From an uncultured Polymorphobacter sp. (GTDB lineage Bacteria; Pseudomonadota; Alphaproteobacteria; Sphingomonadales; Sphingomonadaceae): a stretch of DNA of 5,440 nucleotides. Each line of letters opens with the position of its first letter. The stretch's first letter is position 1. Both the position numbers and the translations under genes were made by a program. The notes beneath the pieces were generated by a model. That model did no database searches. It saw only the letters and a program-made list of their open reading frames with translations, and was not told the DNA's origin. Shown in pieces: positions 1 through 4,831 of the stretch. Location: NCBI GenBank assembly GCA_937894055.1, contig CALDHQ010000305.1, positions 1 to 5,440 on the forward strand. The letters are read 5' to 3'.

Positions 1-1
1 C

Positions 2-274
2 ACCAGCACCGATGTGACGCAGGCCGGAGGCTTCCTGACCTACGCCGAAGTCGTTGACCGCTACGCGCGGCGCACCGGCCGCGATGTCAGCCAGGTCGAC
101 TTCTACGTGGCGTTCGGCTGCTGGCGGCTCGCGGTCATCAATGCCGGCGTCTATGCTCGGTATCTAGGCGGGGCGATGGGTGAAAAGCTCGATGATGCGA
201 CGCTCGATGACATGAAATACCGCACCAAGGGGCTCGCGGAAAAGGCACTCGCCGCGACGCAACGCCTGCGTTGA
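2..274 (+). CDS. Phosphotransferase family protein (APH fold, ACAD10/11-like), C-terminal 90 residues
   Basis: Only the 3' end of the gene is present: 90 codons in frame from base 2 to a TGA at 272-274. The fragment is alpha-helical in character. Its residues 33-55 (DFYVAFGCWRLAVI followed by NAGVYARYL) resemble the typical tail of phosphotransferase-family proteins of the ACAD10/ACAD11 N-terminal type, which have an aminoglycoside-phosphotransferase/choline-kinase fold. In bacteria such genes often sit beside acyl-CoA dehydrogenases. The catalytic HxD and DxD segments would lie upstream of the window, so activity cannot be judged here, and the true substrate of this family is poorly defined. 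A GTG at 14 is only an internal Val codon, because the frame stays open to the window edge. The gene ends about 30 bp before a strong hairpin terminator and converges on icd. The family assignment rests on the recognisable tail motif alone. Confidence 0.75.
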   Translation, partial: TSTDVTQAGGFLTYAEVVDRYARRTGRDVSQVDFYVAFGCWRLAVINAGVYARYLGGAMGEKLDDATLDDMKYRTKGLAEKALAATQRLR

Positions 275-303
275 TCCGGCCTGGCGGGGTTTGAACGACG
301 CCC

Positions 304-356
304 AAAAAAAGATGCCGTCCTGCAGGTAACACCCGCAGGACGGCATTCGCGTTTTT
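304..356. terminator. Bidirectional rho-independent terminator between convergent genes
   Basis: A perfect 12-bp stem pairs 312-323 with 335-346 (arm ATGCCGTCCTGC). The 11-nt loop can close three further pairs (GGT 325-327 with ACC 331-333). On the + strand the stem is followed shortly by T5 (352-356), suiting the phosphotransferase gene. On the - strand the A7 at 304-310 becomes a T7 tract directly after the stem, suiting icd. The - direction has the more canonical form, because on the + side the T run is offset by five bases. Confidence 0.9.
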
Positions 357-398
357 GGCTCTACACCCGTAAAGACTGACCAGATTGGCCAGCGCCGG

Positions 399-1616
399 TC
401 AGGCGCCCATTGCCTTGTCGAGGTTGGCGCGAACGGCTTCGAAGAACTGCTCGGTCGTCATCCACGGCTGGTCGGGACCGATGAGGATCGCCAGATCCTT
501 GGTCATCTTGCCTTCCTCGACAGTCTCGACGCAGACGCGCTCGAGCGTTTCGGCGAACTGCGTGACCTTCGGCGTGTCATCGAGCTTGCCGCGATGCTTC
601 AGGCCCCCGGTCCAGGCGAAGATCGACGCAATCGGATTGGTCGAGGTGCTCTTGCCCTGCTGATGCATGCGGTAGTGGCGCGTCACGGTGCCATGCGCGG
701 CTTCGGCTTCGACGGTCTTGCCGTCGGGCGTCAGCAGCACCGAGGTCATCAGGCCGAGCGAACCAAAGCCCTGCGCGACCATGTCCGACTGGACGTCGCC
801 GTCATAGTTCTTGCAGGCCCAGATGAACTTGCCCGACCACTTCAACGCCGAAGCGACGAGATCGTCGATCAGGCGGTGTTCGTAGACGATGCCGAGCTTC
901 TTGTAGCGCGCCTTGAATTCGGCGTCGTAAATCTCGGCGAAGATGTCCTTGAAGCGCCCGTCATAGGCCTTGAGGATGGTGTTCTTGGTCGACAGATAGA
1001 CCGGCCATTCGCGGCTGATGCCATAGTTGAGGCAGGCCCGCGCAAAGTCGCGGATCGAATCGTCGAGGTTGTACATGCCCATCGCGACGCCGCTCGACGG
1101 ATAGTCGAACACTTCGTGCTCGATGACGTCCTTGCCGTTCTCGCTCTCCCACCGCATCGTCAAACGGCCGGGGCCGGGGACCAGGAAGTCGGTGGCGCGA
1201 TACTGGTCACCAAACGCATGGCGACCGACGACGATCGGGTCGGTCCAGCCCGGCACGAGGCGCGGCACCGACTGGATGACGATCGGTTCCCGGAACACGA
1301 CGCCGCCCAGAATGTTGCGGATCGTGCCGTTCGGCGACTTCCACATGCGCTTGAGGCCGAATTCCTTGACGCGTTCTTCGTCGGGGGTGATCGTCGCGCA
1401 CTTCACGCCGACGCCGATTTCCTTGATGGCGTTCGCCGCCTGCACGGTGACCTTGTCATCGGTTTCGTCGCGGTGTTCGATCGACAGGTCGTAATAGTGC
1501 AGGTCGATATCGAGGTAGGGCAGGATCAGCTGTTCGCGAATCCACTGCCAGATGATCCGGGTCATCTCGTCGCCATCGAGTTCGACGACGGGTTTTGCTA
1601 CCTTGATTTTGCTCAT
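399..1616 (-). CDS. icd: NADP-dependent isocitrate dehydrogenase, homodimeric eukaryote-like type
   Basis: This enzyme oxidatively decarboxylates isocitrate to 2-oxoglutarate in the TCA cycle, reducing NADP+ in the cytoplasm. The protein has 405 residues, the usual length of the type II (mammalian IDH1/IDH2-like) bacterial enzymes. Substrate-site elements are visible: [13 protein letters not shown] (93-105, with Arg100), Arg109, and [14 protein letters not shown] (131-144), which holds Arg132 and the catalytic Tyr139. Lys211 in STKNTI corresponds to the catalytic lysine 212 of human IDH1. Metal ligands are Asp251 and the pair Asp274/Asp278 in NYDGDVQSD, which is the family signature. GTVTRHYR (309-316) is the NADP 2'-phosphate-recognition segment (Arg313, His314), supporting NADP over NAD. 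No key residue is missing. The start ATG (1616-1614) is preceded by a GAGGA ribosome site (complement of 1621-1625) with a 4-nt gap. The gene ends facing the bidirectional terminator at 304-356 and appears monocistronic. Confidence 0.98.
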   Translation of the reverse strand: MSKIKVAKPVVELDGDEMTRIIWQWIREQLILPYLDIDLHYYDLSIEHRDETDDKVTVQAANAIKEIGVGVKCATITPDEERVKEFGLKRMWKSPNGTIRNILGGVVFREPIVIQSVPRLVPGWTDPIVVGRHAFGDQYRATDFLVPGPGRLTMRWESENGKDVIEHEVFDYPSSGVAMGMYNLDDSIRDFARACLNYGISREWPVYLSTKNTILKAYDGRFKDIFAEIYDAEFKARYKKLGIVYEHRLIDDLVASALKWSGKFIWACKNYDGDVQSDMVAQGFGSLGLMTSVLLTPDGKTVEAEAAHGTVTRHYRMHQQGKSTSTNPIASIFAWTGGLKHRGKLDDTPKVTQFAETLERVCVETVEEGKMTKDLAILIGPDQPWMTTEQFFEAVRANLDKAMGA

Positions 1617-1655
1617 CGGATCCTCATTCGGCGCGGCCTGATTTGATGCTGAAAT

Positions 1656-1684
1656 GCTGTAGGGGGCAAGTGCGGGTCAATCAA
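1656..1684 (-). promoter_or_regulatory. Possible icd promoter (weak)
   Basis: On the - strand TTGATT (complement of 1679-1684) is followed after 17 nt by TACAGC (complement of 1656-1661), about 40 bp upstream of the icd start codon. An overlapping TTGACC (complement of 1675-1680) could serve as an alternative -35. Matches to the sigma70 consensus are only partial (4/6 and 3/6), so this is a suggestion. Confidence 0.25.
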
Positions 1685-1715
1685 CACCGGAGTGCGTGGC
1701 CGGCCATCCATAGGC

Positions 1716-1744
1716 TTGCGGCACCATCAATCGCGCGCCACTAT
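1716..1744 (+). promoter_or_regulatory. Possible promoter of the MaoC-like gene (weak)
   Basis: TTGCGG (1716-1721) and CACTAT (1739-1744) are separated by 17 nt. They would place transcription start near 1751, leaving a leader of roughly 28 nt that contains the GGGAG ribosome site at 1767-1771. Both hexamers match the consensus at only about three or four positions. The remainder of the 1617-1778 spacer shows no clear operator or hairpin. Confidence 0.22.
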
Positions 1745-1778
1745 GCCAAACGCAACAACACGATATGGGAGACGATCG

Positions 1779-2237
1779 ATGGCACAAATGGTAACCCCCG
1801 AAGGCGCGCGCGCGCTTATCGGCACCGATCTCGGCACATCCGACTGGGTGGTGATCGATCAGGCGAAGGTCAACGCCTTTGCCGATGTGACCGGTGACCA
1901 CCAATTCATCCACGTCGATCCCGAAGCCGCCGCCAAGACGCCGTTCGGCGGGCCGATCGCGCACGGCTTTCTGACGCTGTCGCTGACTGCCGCGCTGCAG
2001 CCGTCGAACGCCATCGTGCTGCAGGGCATCAAGATGGGCATCAACTACGGTTGCGACAAACTGCGCTTCCTGCAGCCGGTGCGCGTCGGCAAGCGCGTGC
2101 GCGTCCGCGGCAAGCTGCTCGGCATCGAGGACAAGGGCGGCGGCCGCTACCTGTTGCGCAACGAGACCACCGTCGAAATCGAAGGCGAGGAAAAGCCAGC
2201 ACTGATCGCCGAGTGGTTGTCGATGCAGGCGACCTGA
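1779..2237 (+). CDS. MaoC-family (NodN-like) dehydratase, single hot-dog domain
   Basis: The 152-residue protein is a single hot-dog fold of the MaoC / (R)-specific enoyl-CoA hydratase superfamily. The hydratase motif is intact at residues 39-68: GDHQFIHVDPEAA, then FGGPIAHGFLTLSL. Asp40 and His45 have the D-x4-H spacing of the catalytic pair in R-hydratases. The later MGINYGCDKLRFLQPVRVG segment (86-104) closely recalls the NodN-like branch. The expected activity is reversible hydration of a trans-2-enoyl-CoA or related thioester, but the natural substrate of this branch is uncertain. The start is ATG 1779, because GGGAG at 1767-1771 lies 7 nt ahead of it; the same frame stays open back to 1692, but that stretch looks non-coding. 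The ATG at 1788 is a less well placed alternative. The gene is divergent from icd and convergent with the LOG-family gene, with 10 bp between stop codons, so it is probably transcribed alone. Confidence 0.92.
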   Translation: MAQMVTPEGARALIGTDLGTSDWVVIDQAKVNAFADVTGDHQFIHVDPEAAAKTPFGGPIAHGFLTLSLTAALQPSNAIVLQGIKMGINYGCDKLRFLQPVRVGKRVRVRGKLLGIEDKGGGRYLLRNETTVEIEGEEKPALIAEWLSMQAT

Positions 2238-2247
2238 GCCGCCCGAT

Positions 2248-2796
2248 CTACAGCCCCAGCCGCTGCGCCAGGCTGTCGAGCCCGTCGAGGGGCTCGACAA
2301 GCCTGTGCAAGTCGGCGGGCGCCATACCGCTTGCCGTCAGATGGTCGAGCAGCGCCAGGAATGGCGCCCAATAGCTGCCACCGAGCAGAAAGATCGGCTT
2401 GTCGTGGATGCCAAGCTCGCGCCACGTCATGACTTCGAACAGTTCATCGAGCGTTCCGATGCCGCCGGGCAGTGCGACAATCGCGTCGGCGCGCGCATGC
2501 ATCAGCGCCTTGCGTTCGTGCAAAGTCTCGACCACCAGCAGTTCGTCGAGACCGTCCTGCGCGATTTCGGCATGCATCAAGGCGCGCGGAATGACGCCCA
2601 CCGTTCTGCCGCCGTGGGCGATGGCGGCGCGTGCTGCCAGTCCCATCAACCCGATGCCGCCGCCGCCATAGACCAGCGCCAGCTTGTTCGCGGCGCAAAA
2701 GCGCCCAAAATCCTCGGCGAGTGCGCTTTGAGCCGGATCATTGCCGCTCCGCGAACCACAGAACAGGCAAAGGGCGTTTACGGACGGGCGCGACAT
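2248..2796 (-). CDS. LOG-family (TIGR00730-type) nucleotide 5'-monophosphate phosphoribohydrolase
   Basis: The 182-residue protein is a Rossmann-fold member of the LOG / TIGR00730 family, often mis-annotated as lysine decarboxylase. It carries the family hallmarks: a nucleotide-binding GGGGIGLMG (44-52), an HERK segment (93-96) within TLHERKALM, and the catalytic PGGIGTLDE (110-118). Characterised members remove ribose 5'-phosphate from cytokinin riboside monophosphates or from AMP-like nucleotides. In a non-plant-associated bacterium the physiological substrate is unclear, and purine nucleotide salvage is one possibility. A GTG (2799) sits directly before the ATG (2796). The GGAG site at 2803-2806 is 6 nt from the ATG but only 3 nt from the GTG, so ATG is chosen. 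The gene is divergent from psd across 62 bp and convergent with the MaoC gene. Its last 30 or so codons hold a strong hairpin. Confidence 0.93.
   Translation of the reverse strand: MSRPSVNALCLFCGSRSGNDPAQSALAEDFGRFCAANKLALVYGGGGIGLMGLAARAAIAHGGRTVGVIPRALMHAEIAQDGLDELLVVETLHERKALMHARADAIVALPGGIGTLDELFEVMTWRELGIHDKPIFLLGGSYWAPFLALLDHLTASGMAPADLHRLVEPLDGLDSLAQRLGL
2271..2303. other. Long inverted repeat inside the 3' end of the LOG-family gene
   Basis: GTCGAGCCC (2275-2283) and GGGCTCGAC (2290-2298) form a perfect 9-bp stem around a 6-nt loop. GGCT (2271-2274) can pair with AGCC (2300-2303) if A2299 bulges, giving 13 bp in all. It encodes the EPLDGLDSL region of the LOG protein and lies about 35 bp past the MaoC stop codon. 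It could end MaoC-gene transcription or stabilise its 3' end. No T tract follows, so it is not a canonical intrinsic terminator. Confidence 0.45.
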
Positions 2797-2802
2797 CACA
2801 GG

Positions 2803-2806
2803 CTCC
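2803..2806 (-). promoter_or_regulatory. Ribosome binding site deciding the LOG-family start
   Basis: GGAG on the - strand sits 6 nt ahead of ATG (2796-2794) and only 3 nt ahead of the adjacent GTG (2799-2797). The normal spacing favours the ATG. Confidence 0.65.
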
Positions 2807-2822
2807 GGGGCTGCGGCTGGAA

Positions 2823-2851
2823 TTGTCAGCCGGATAGAATGGCCCTACTGT
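2823..2851 (+). promoter_or_regulatory. Predicted psd-pssA promoter, implying a leaderless or near-leaderless start
   Basis: TTGTCA (2823-2828, 5/6 to TTGACA) is followed after exactly 17 nt by TACTGT (2846-2851, 3/6 to TATAAT). Normal geometry puts +1 at about 2858-2859, that is at the A of the psd ATG or the base before it. No Shine-Dalgarno sequence is present just upstream of that ATG, which fits a leaderless mRNA. Confidence 0.45.
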
Positions 2852-2858
2852 GGCGCGC

Positions 2859-3629
2859 ATGAATGACCTTAGCAACACGACCACGCCGCCACCGCCGGCA
2901 TTGCCGGTACCGACAAGCGCCAAATATCGCGTGCCGACCATCCATCCCGAAGGCCGCAAGTTCGTCGCCATCGCTGTGGGCATCACCATCCTGCTCGGAT
3001 TCGCGCTTCAATGGGAAGTCGCGGGCTGGCTGATGGCAGGTATTTCGGTCTGGGTCGCGGCGTTCTTCCGCGATCCGGAACGCACGACGCCGCACGGCGA
3101 AGGCCTGATCATTTCACCGGCAGACGGCATGGTGTGCTCGATCGCGCAGGTGCCGCTGCCGCGCCAGTTGAGCGGCGATGGCGGGCTCGAAAGCGATGCT
3201 GCGACGGGTACCGTCACGCGCGTTTCGGTGTTCATGAATGTCTTTGACGTCCACATCAACCGGGCACCGATTGCCGGCAAAATCCGCCGCATCACCTATG
3301 TGCCGGGCAAGTTCGTCAACGCCGACCTCGACAAGGCGAGCGAGGACAACGAGCGCCAGTATTTCATCGTCGAGGGCGCTGATGGCACTGCGGTGGGCTT
3401 CTGCCAGATCGCCGGCCTGGTGGCACGGCGCATCATGCGCTTCGTCGCCGAAGGCGATCAGGTGGCGGTGGGTGAACGCGTCGGCTTGATCCGCTTCGGC
3501 AGCCGTGTCGATGTCTATTTGCCCGAAGGCTATACATCACAGGTGCTTGCGGGCCAACGTTGCGTAGCTGGCGAAACTGTCCTGGCGCGCAAGGGCATGC
3601 CCGAGCTGCTGCTGGGCGCAACCCAGTGA
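2859..3629 (+). CDS. psd: Phosphatidylserine decarboxylase proenzyme (short, pyruvoyl-dependent)
   Basis: This enzyme converts phosphatidylserine to phosphatidylethanolamine at the inner membrane. The proenzyme has 256 residues. Gly214-Ser215 in [13 protein letters not shown] is the self-cleavage site: the expected products are a beta chain (1-214) and a 42-residue alpha chain whose N-terminal serine becomes the pyruvoyl cofactor. SPADG (Asp89) and DVHINRAP (His132) supply the other residues of the Asp-His-Ser triad known from E. coli Psd. [10 protein letters not shown] (69-78) is typical of this short family. Residues 34-52 and 54-70 are hydrophobic and could form one or two membrane anchors. 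They follow an unusual Thr/Pro-rich N-terminus ([12 protein letters not shown], 7-18), which makes the protein somewhat longer than the roughly 230 residues common in alphaproteobacteria. The start is ATG 2859; a GTG at 2850 is in frame but would overlap the predicted -10. pssA follows 19 bp after the stop. Confidence 0.97.
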   Translation: MNDLSNTTTPPPPALPVPTSAKYRVPTIHPEGRKFVAIAVGITILLGFALQWEVAGWLMAGISVWVAAFFRDPERTTPHGEGLIISPADGMVCSIAQVPLPRQLSGDGGLESDAATGTVTRVSVFMNVFDVHINRAPIAGKIRRITYVPGKFVNADLDKASEDNERQYFIVEGADGTAVGFCQIAGLVARRIMRFVAEGDQVAVGERVGLIRFGSRVDVYLPEGYTSQVLAGQRCVAGETVLARKGMPELLLGATQ

Positions 3630-3648
3630 CACCTGCGAGGGGCGTGGC

Positions 3649-4437
3649 ATGAGCAGCGACAACGCCGAGACGCGGCGCTCGCAGCGCGTCATTCCGATGC
3701 GGGCGCTGATTCCCAACGCTGTGACGATATTGGCGCTGTGCTGCGGCCTTACCGGGGTGCGCGCGGCGTTCTTGGGTGAATGGGAAAAGGCGGTCTTCGC
3801 CATCGTCATCGCCGGTGTGCTCGATGCGCTCGACGGGCGTATCGCACGCTTGCTCAAGGGAACTTCGCGCTTTGGCGCTGAACTCGACTCGCTATCCGAT
3901 CTCACGGCGTTTGGCGTGGCCCCGGCGCTGATCATCTATTTCTGGTCGCTGCATGTCTTGCCGGGCATCGGCTGGATCATTGCCCTGACGCATGCGGTGA
4001 CCTGCGCGCTGCGGCTGGCACGGTTCAACGCCCAGCTCGACGTCGAAAACCAGCCGCACAAAAAGGCCGGCTTTTTGACAGGCATTCCGGCGCCGGTCGG
4101 GGCAGGGCTGATGCTCAGCCCGATGTTCGTGTCGTTCTGGCTTGAACCCGTGCAGCTCGACAACCTCGAGCTGCGCGCCGCGATCAGTGCCACCGTGCTG
4201 GTGGTCGTGTCGTTCTTCATGATCTCCAACCTGCCGACCTACAGCTGGGGCTCGGCGCGCATCCGCGGTCAGTGGCGGCTGGTGGCCTTGCTTGCCGTCG
4301 GGCTGATTGGCGCGGCACTGATTTCAGCACCGTGGATGACGCTGTCGCTGATCTGCCTGGCCTATGCGTCAACCTTGCCGTTCGCGATCCGCAGCTACCG
4401 CCGGGTCAGGCAGCGTGCTGTAGCGAAGCCGTCGTAA
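3649..4437 (+). CDS. pssA: CDP-diacylglycerol--serine O-phosphatidyltransferase
   Basis: This integral membrane enzyme transfers the phosphatidyl group of CDP-diacylglycerol to L-serine, giving phosphatidylserine and CMP, the step directly before Psd. The 262-residue protein has the complete CDP-alcohol phosphatidyltransferase signature at 59-84: D59-x2-D62-G-x2-A-R67, then Gly76-x3-Asp80-x3-Asp84, whose four aspartates bind the metal ions and CDP. About eight hydrophobic segments are visible, roughly at 22-42, 47-60, 88-104, 107-123, 145-163, 178-194, 210-226 and 230-246, as expected for the Bacillus-type (type II) PssA rather than the peripheral E. coli type. The segment NQPHKKAGFLTGIPAPVGA (134-152) is also typical of bacterial PssA. 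GAGGGG (3637-3642) is 6 nt before ATG 3649. The 19-bp gap after psd points to cotranscription. The 3' end overlaps the opposing small membrane gene by 32 bp, so no terminator separates them. Confidence 0.97.
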   Translation: MSSDNAETRRSQRVIPMRALIPNAVTILALCCGLTGVRAAFLGEWEKAVFAIVIAGVLDALDGRIARLLKGTSRFGAELDSLSDLTAFGVAPALIIYFWSLHVLPGIGWIIALTHAVTCALRLARFNAQLDVENQPHKKAGFLTGIPAPVGAGLMLSPMFVSFWLEPVQLDNLELRAAISATVLVVVSFFMISNLPTYSWGSARIRGQWRLVALLAVGLIGAALISAPWMTLSLICLAYASTLPFAIRSYRRVRQRAVAKPS

Positions 4438-4660
4438 ACACGTCGCGGCGTTCGGGCATAAGATAGACGATCGCGCCCGCGTCGCCGGCAAACACCGGCT
4501 CGCGTTGCATCGGCGGCAGGCCGCGTGTCGATATGACCCAGCCGCGATGTTGCACCACACGCGCAATCTGATTGCGGCGCATCCAGACGTCGCGGGCTGT
4601 CAGGGCGAGGAGCAGTGCAATCTGGGTGATGCAGATTGCCGAAACAAATATTGATGCCAT
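4406..4660 (-). CDS. Small single-span membrane protein, uncharacterised, candidate LexA-regulated gene
   Basis: I do not recognise this 84-residue protein. Residues 3-22 form one strongly hydrophobic helix (IFVSAICITQIALLLALTA), followed by basic residues (RDVWMRRNQIAR, 23-34). That predicts a non-cleaved anchor with the N-terminus outside and a cytoplasmic C-terminal part of about 60 residues. The tail has no cysteine pair or catalytic motif that I can name. Evidence that the gene is real: a GGAGG ribosome site (complement of 4670-4674) 9 nt before the ATG, G/C-rich third codon positions through most of the frame, and a sensible membrane topology; the other frames on this strand lack these signs. 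It converges on pssA and overlaps its last 32 bp. Upstream lies a plausible promoter containing a GTTC-N7-GTTC LexA box, suggesting DNA-damage induction. A division-inhibitor role like that of Caulobacter SidA is speculation. Confidence 0.72.
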   Translation of the reverse strand: MASIFVSAICITQIALLLALTARDVWMRRNQIARVVQHRGWVISTRGLPPMQREPVFAGDAGAIVYLMPERRDVFTTASLQHAA

Positions 4661-4669
4661 GGCCGAATG

Positions 4670-4674
4670 CCTCC
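4670..4674 (-). promoter_or_regulatory. Ribosome binding site of the small membrane protein gene
   Basis: GGAGG on the - strand precedes ATG (4660-4658) by 9 nt. It is one of the best Shine-Dalgarno matches in the window and is the main reason to accept this short gene and its start. Confidence 0.75.
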
Positions 4675-4722
4675 GTTGCCAACGATGCGAAAGCTGGTGC
4701 CCCGAATCGTCGTTGATGACGT

Positions 4723-4751
4723 ATGTTCCTGTTTTGTTCCTTTCACGTCAA
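4723..4751 (-). promoter_or_regulatory. Predicted promoter of the small membrane protein gene
   Basis: On the - strand TTGACG (complement of 4746-4751, 5/6 to consensus) is followed after 17 nt by GAACAT (complement of 4723-4728, 3/6). Start would fall near 4716, giving a leader of about 55 nt. The LexA-type repeat occupies the space between the two hexamers and overlaps the -10, the usual layout for repression by occlusion. Confidence 0.42.
4725..4739. promoter_or_regulatory. Candidate LexA (SOS) box of the alphaproteobacterial type
   Basis: GTTC (4725-4728) and GTTC (4736-4739) are separated by exactly 7 nt, matching the direct-repeat LexA operator GTTC-N7-GTTC known from Rhodobacter, Sinorhizobium and Caulobacter. 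The match extends to a 7-bp repeat, TGTTCCT at 4724-4730 and 4735-4741, with a T-rich spacer. It sits in the divergent spacer, 65 bp from the small gene's ATG and 92 bp from the acyl-CoA ligase ATG. Confidence 0.6.
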
Positions 4752-4819
4752 GCTGAAATTTTGCACCGGCGGATTTTCACTGCCGCTCGGCTTTGCTAGG
4801 AACTTTCACAACGAAGATT

Positions 4820-4825
4820 GGGGAG
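4820..4825 (+). promoter_or_regulatory. Ribosome binding site deciding the acyl-CoA ligase start
   Basis: GGGGAG abuts a first ATG (4826), which it could not serve, and lies 6 nt before a second in-frame ATG (4832). The second ATG is therefore the likely start, giving a protein beginning MLGGMQDWP, the usual N-terminus of this ligase group. Confidence 0.75.
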
Positions 4826-4831
4826 ATGACC

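Noticed and set aside
594..1646. A 350-codon open frame on the + strand opposite icd
   Set aside because: It lies almost wholly antisense to the well-supported icd gene, has low-complexity Arg/Asp/Ala/Val composition typical of an antisense shadow in GC-rich DNA, and shows no recognisable domain.
1692..1778. Upstream extension of the MaoC-like gene by 29 codons
   Set aside because: The frame is open, but the residues have no family similarity, and a GGGAG ribosome site at 1767-1771 points to ATG 1779.
1677..2300. A 207-codon - strand frame across the MaoC-like gene
   Set aside because: It overlaps a clear dehydratase with intact catalytic motif, and its composition is that of an antisense shadow.
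4484..4499. GCCGG/CCGGC hairpin downstream of pssA as a terminator
   Set aside because: The stem is only 5 bp with no T tract, and it lies inside the opposing small gene, where such GC dyads are common by chance.
4395..4682. A 95-codon - strand frame overlapping the small membrane protein gene
   Set aside because: It has no membrane segment, no good ribosome site and shadow-like Arg/Cys/Pro composition, whereas the frame at 4406-4660 has all the expected signs.
4572..4799. A 75-codon + strand frame containing a CxxC...CxxC-like run (CLRCQRCESWC)
   Set aside because: The cysteines come from reading the small gene's 5' region and spacer in the wrong strand; there is no ribosome site or coding bias, and it conflicts with the better supported - strand gene.
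4799..4820. GGAACTTT (4799-4806) as the -35 element of an ECF/EcfG-type stress promoter
   Set aside because: No CGTT-like -10 element follows at 16-17 nt, so only half the motif is present.
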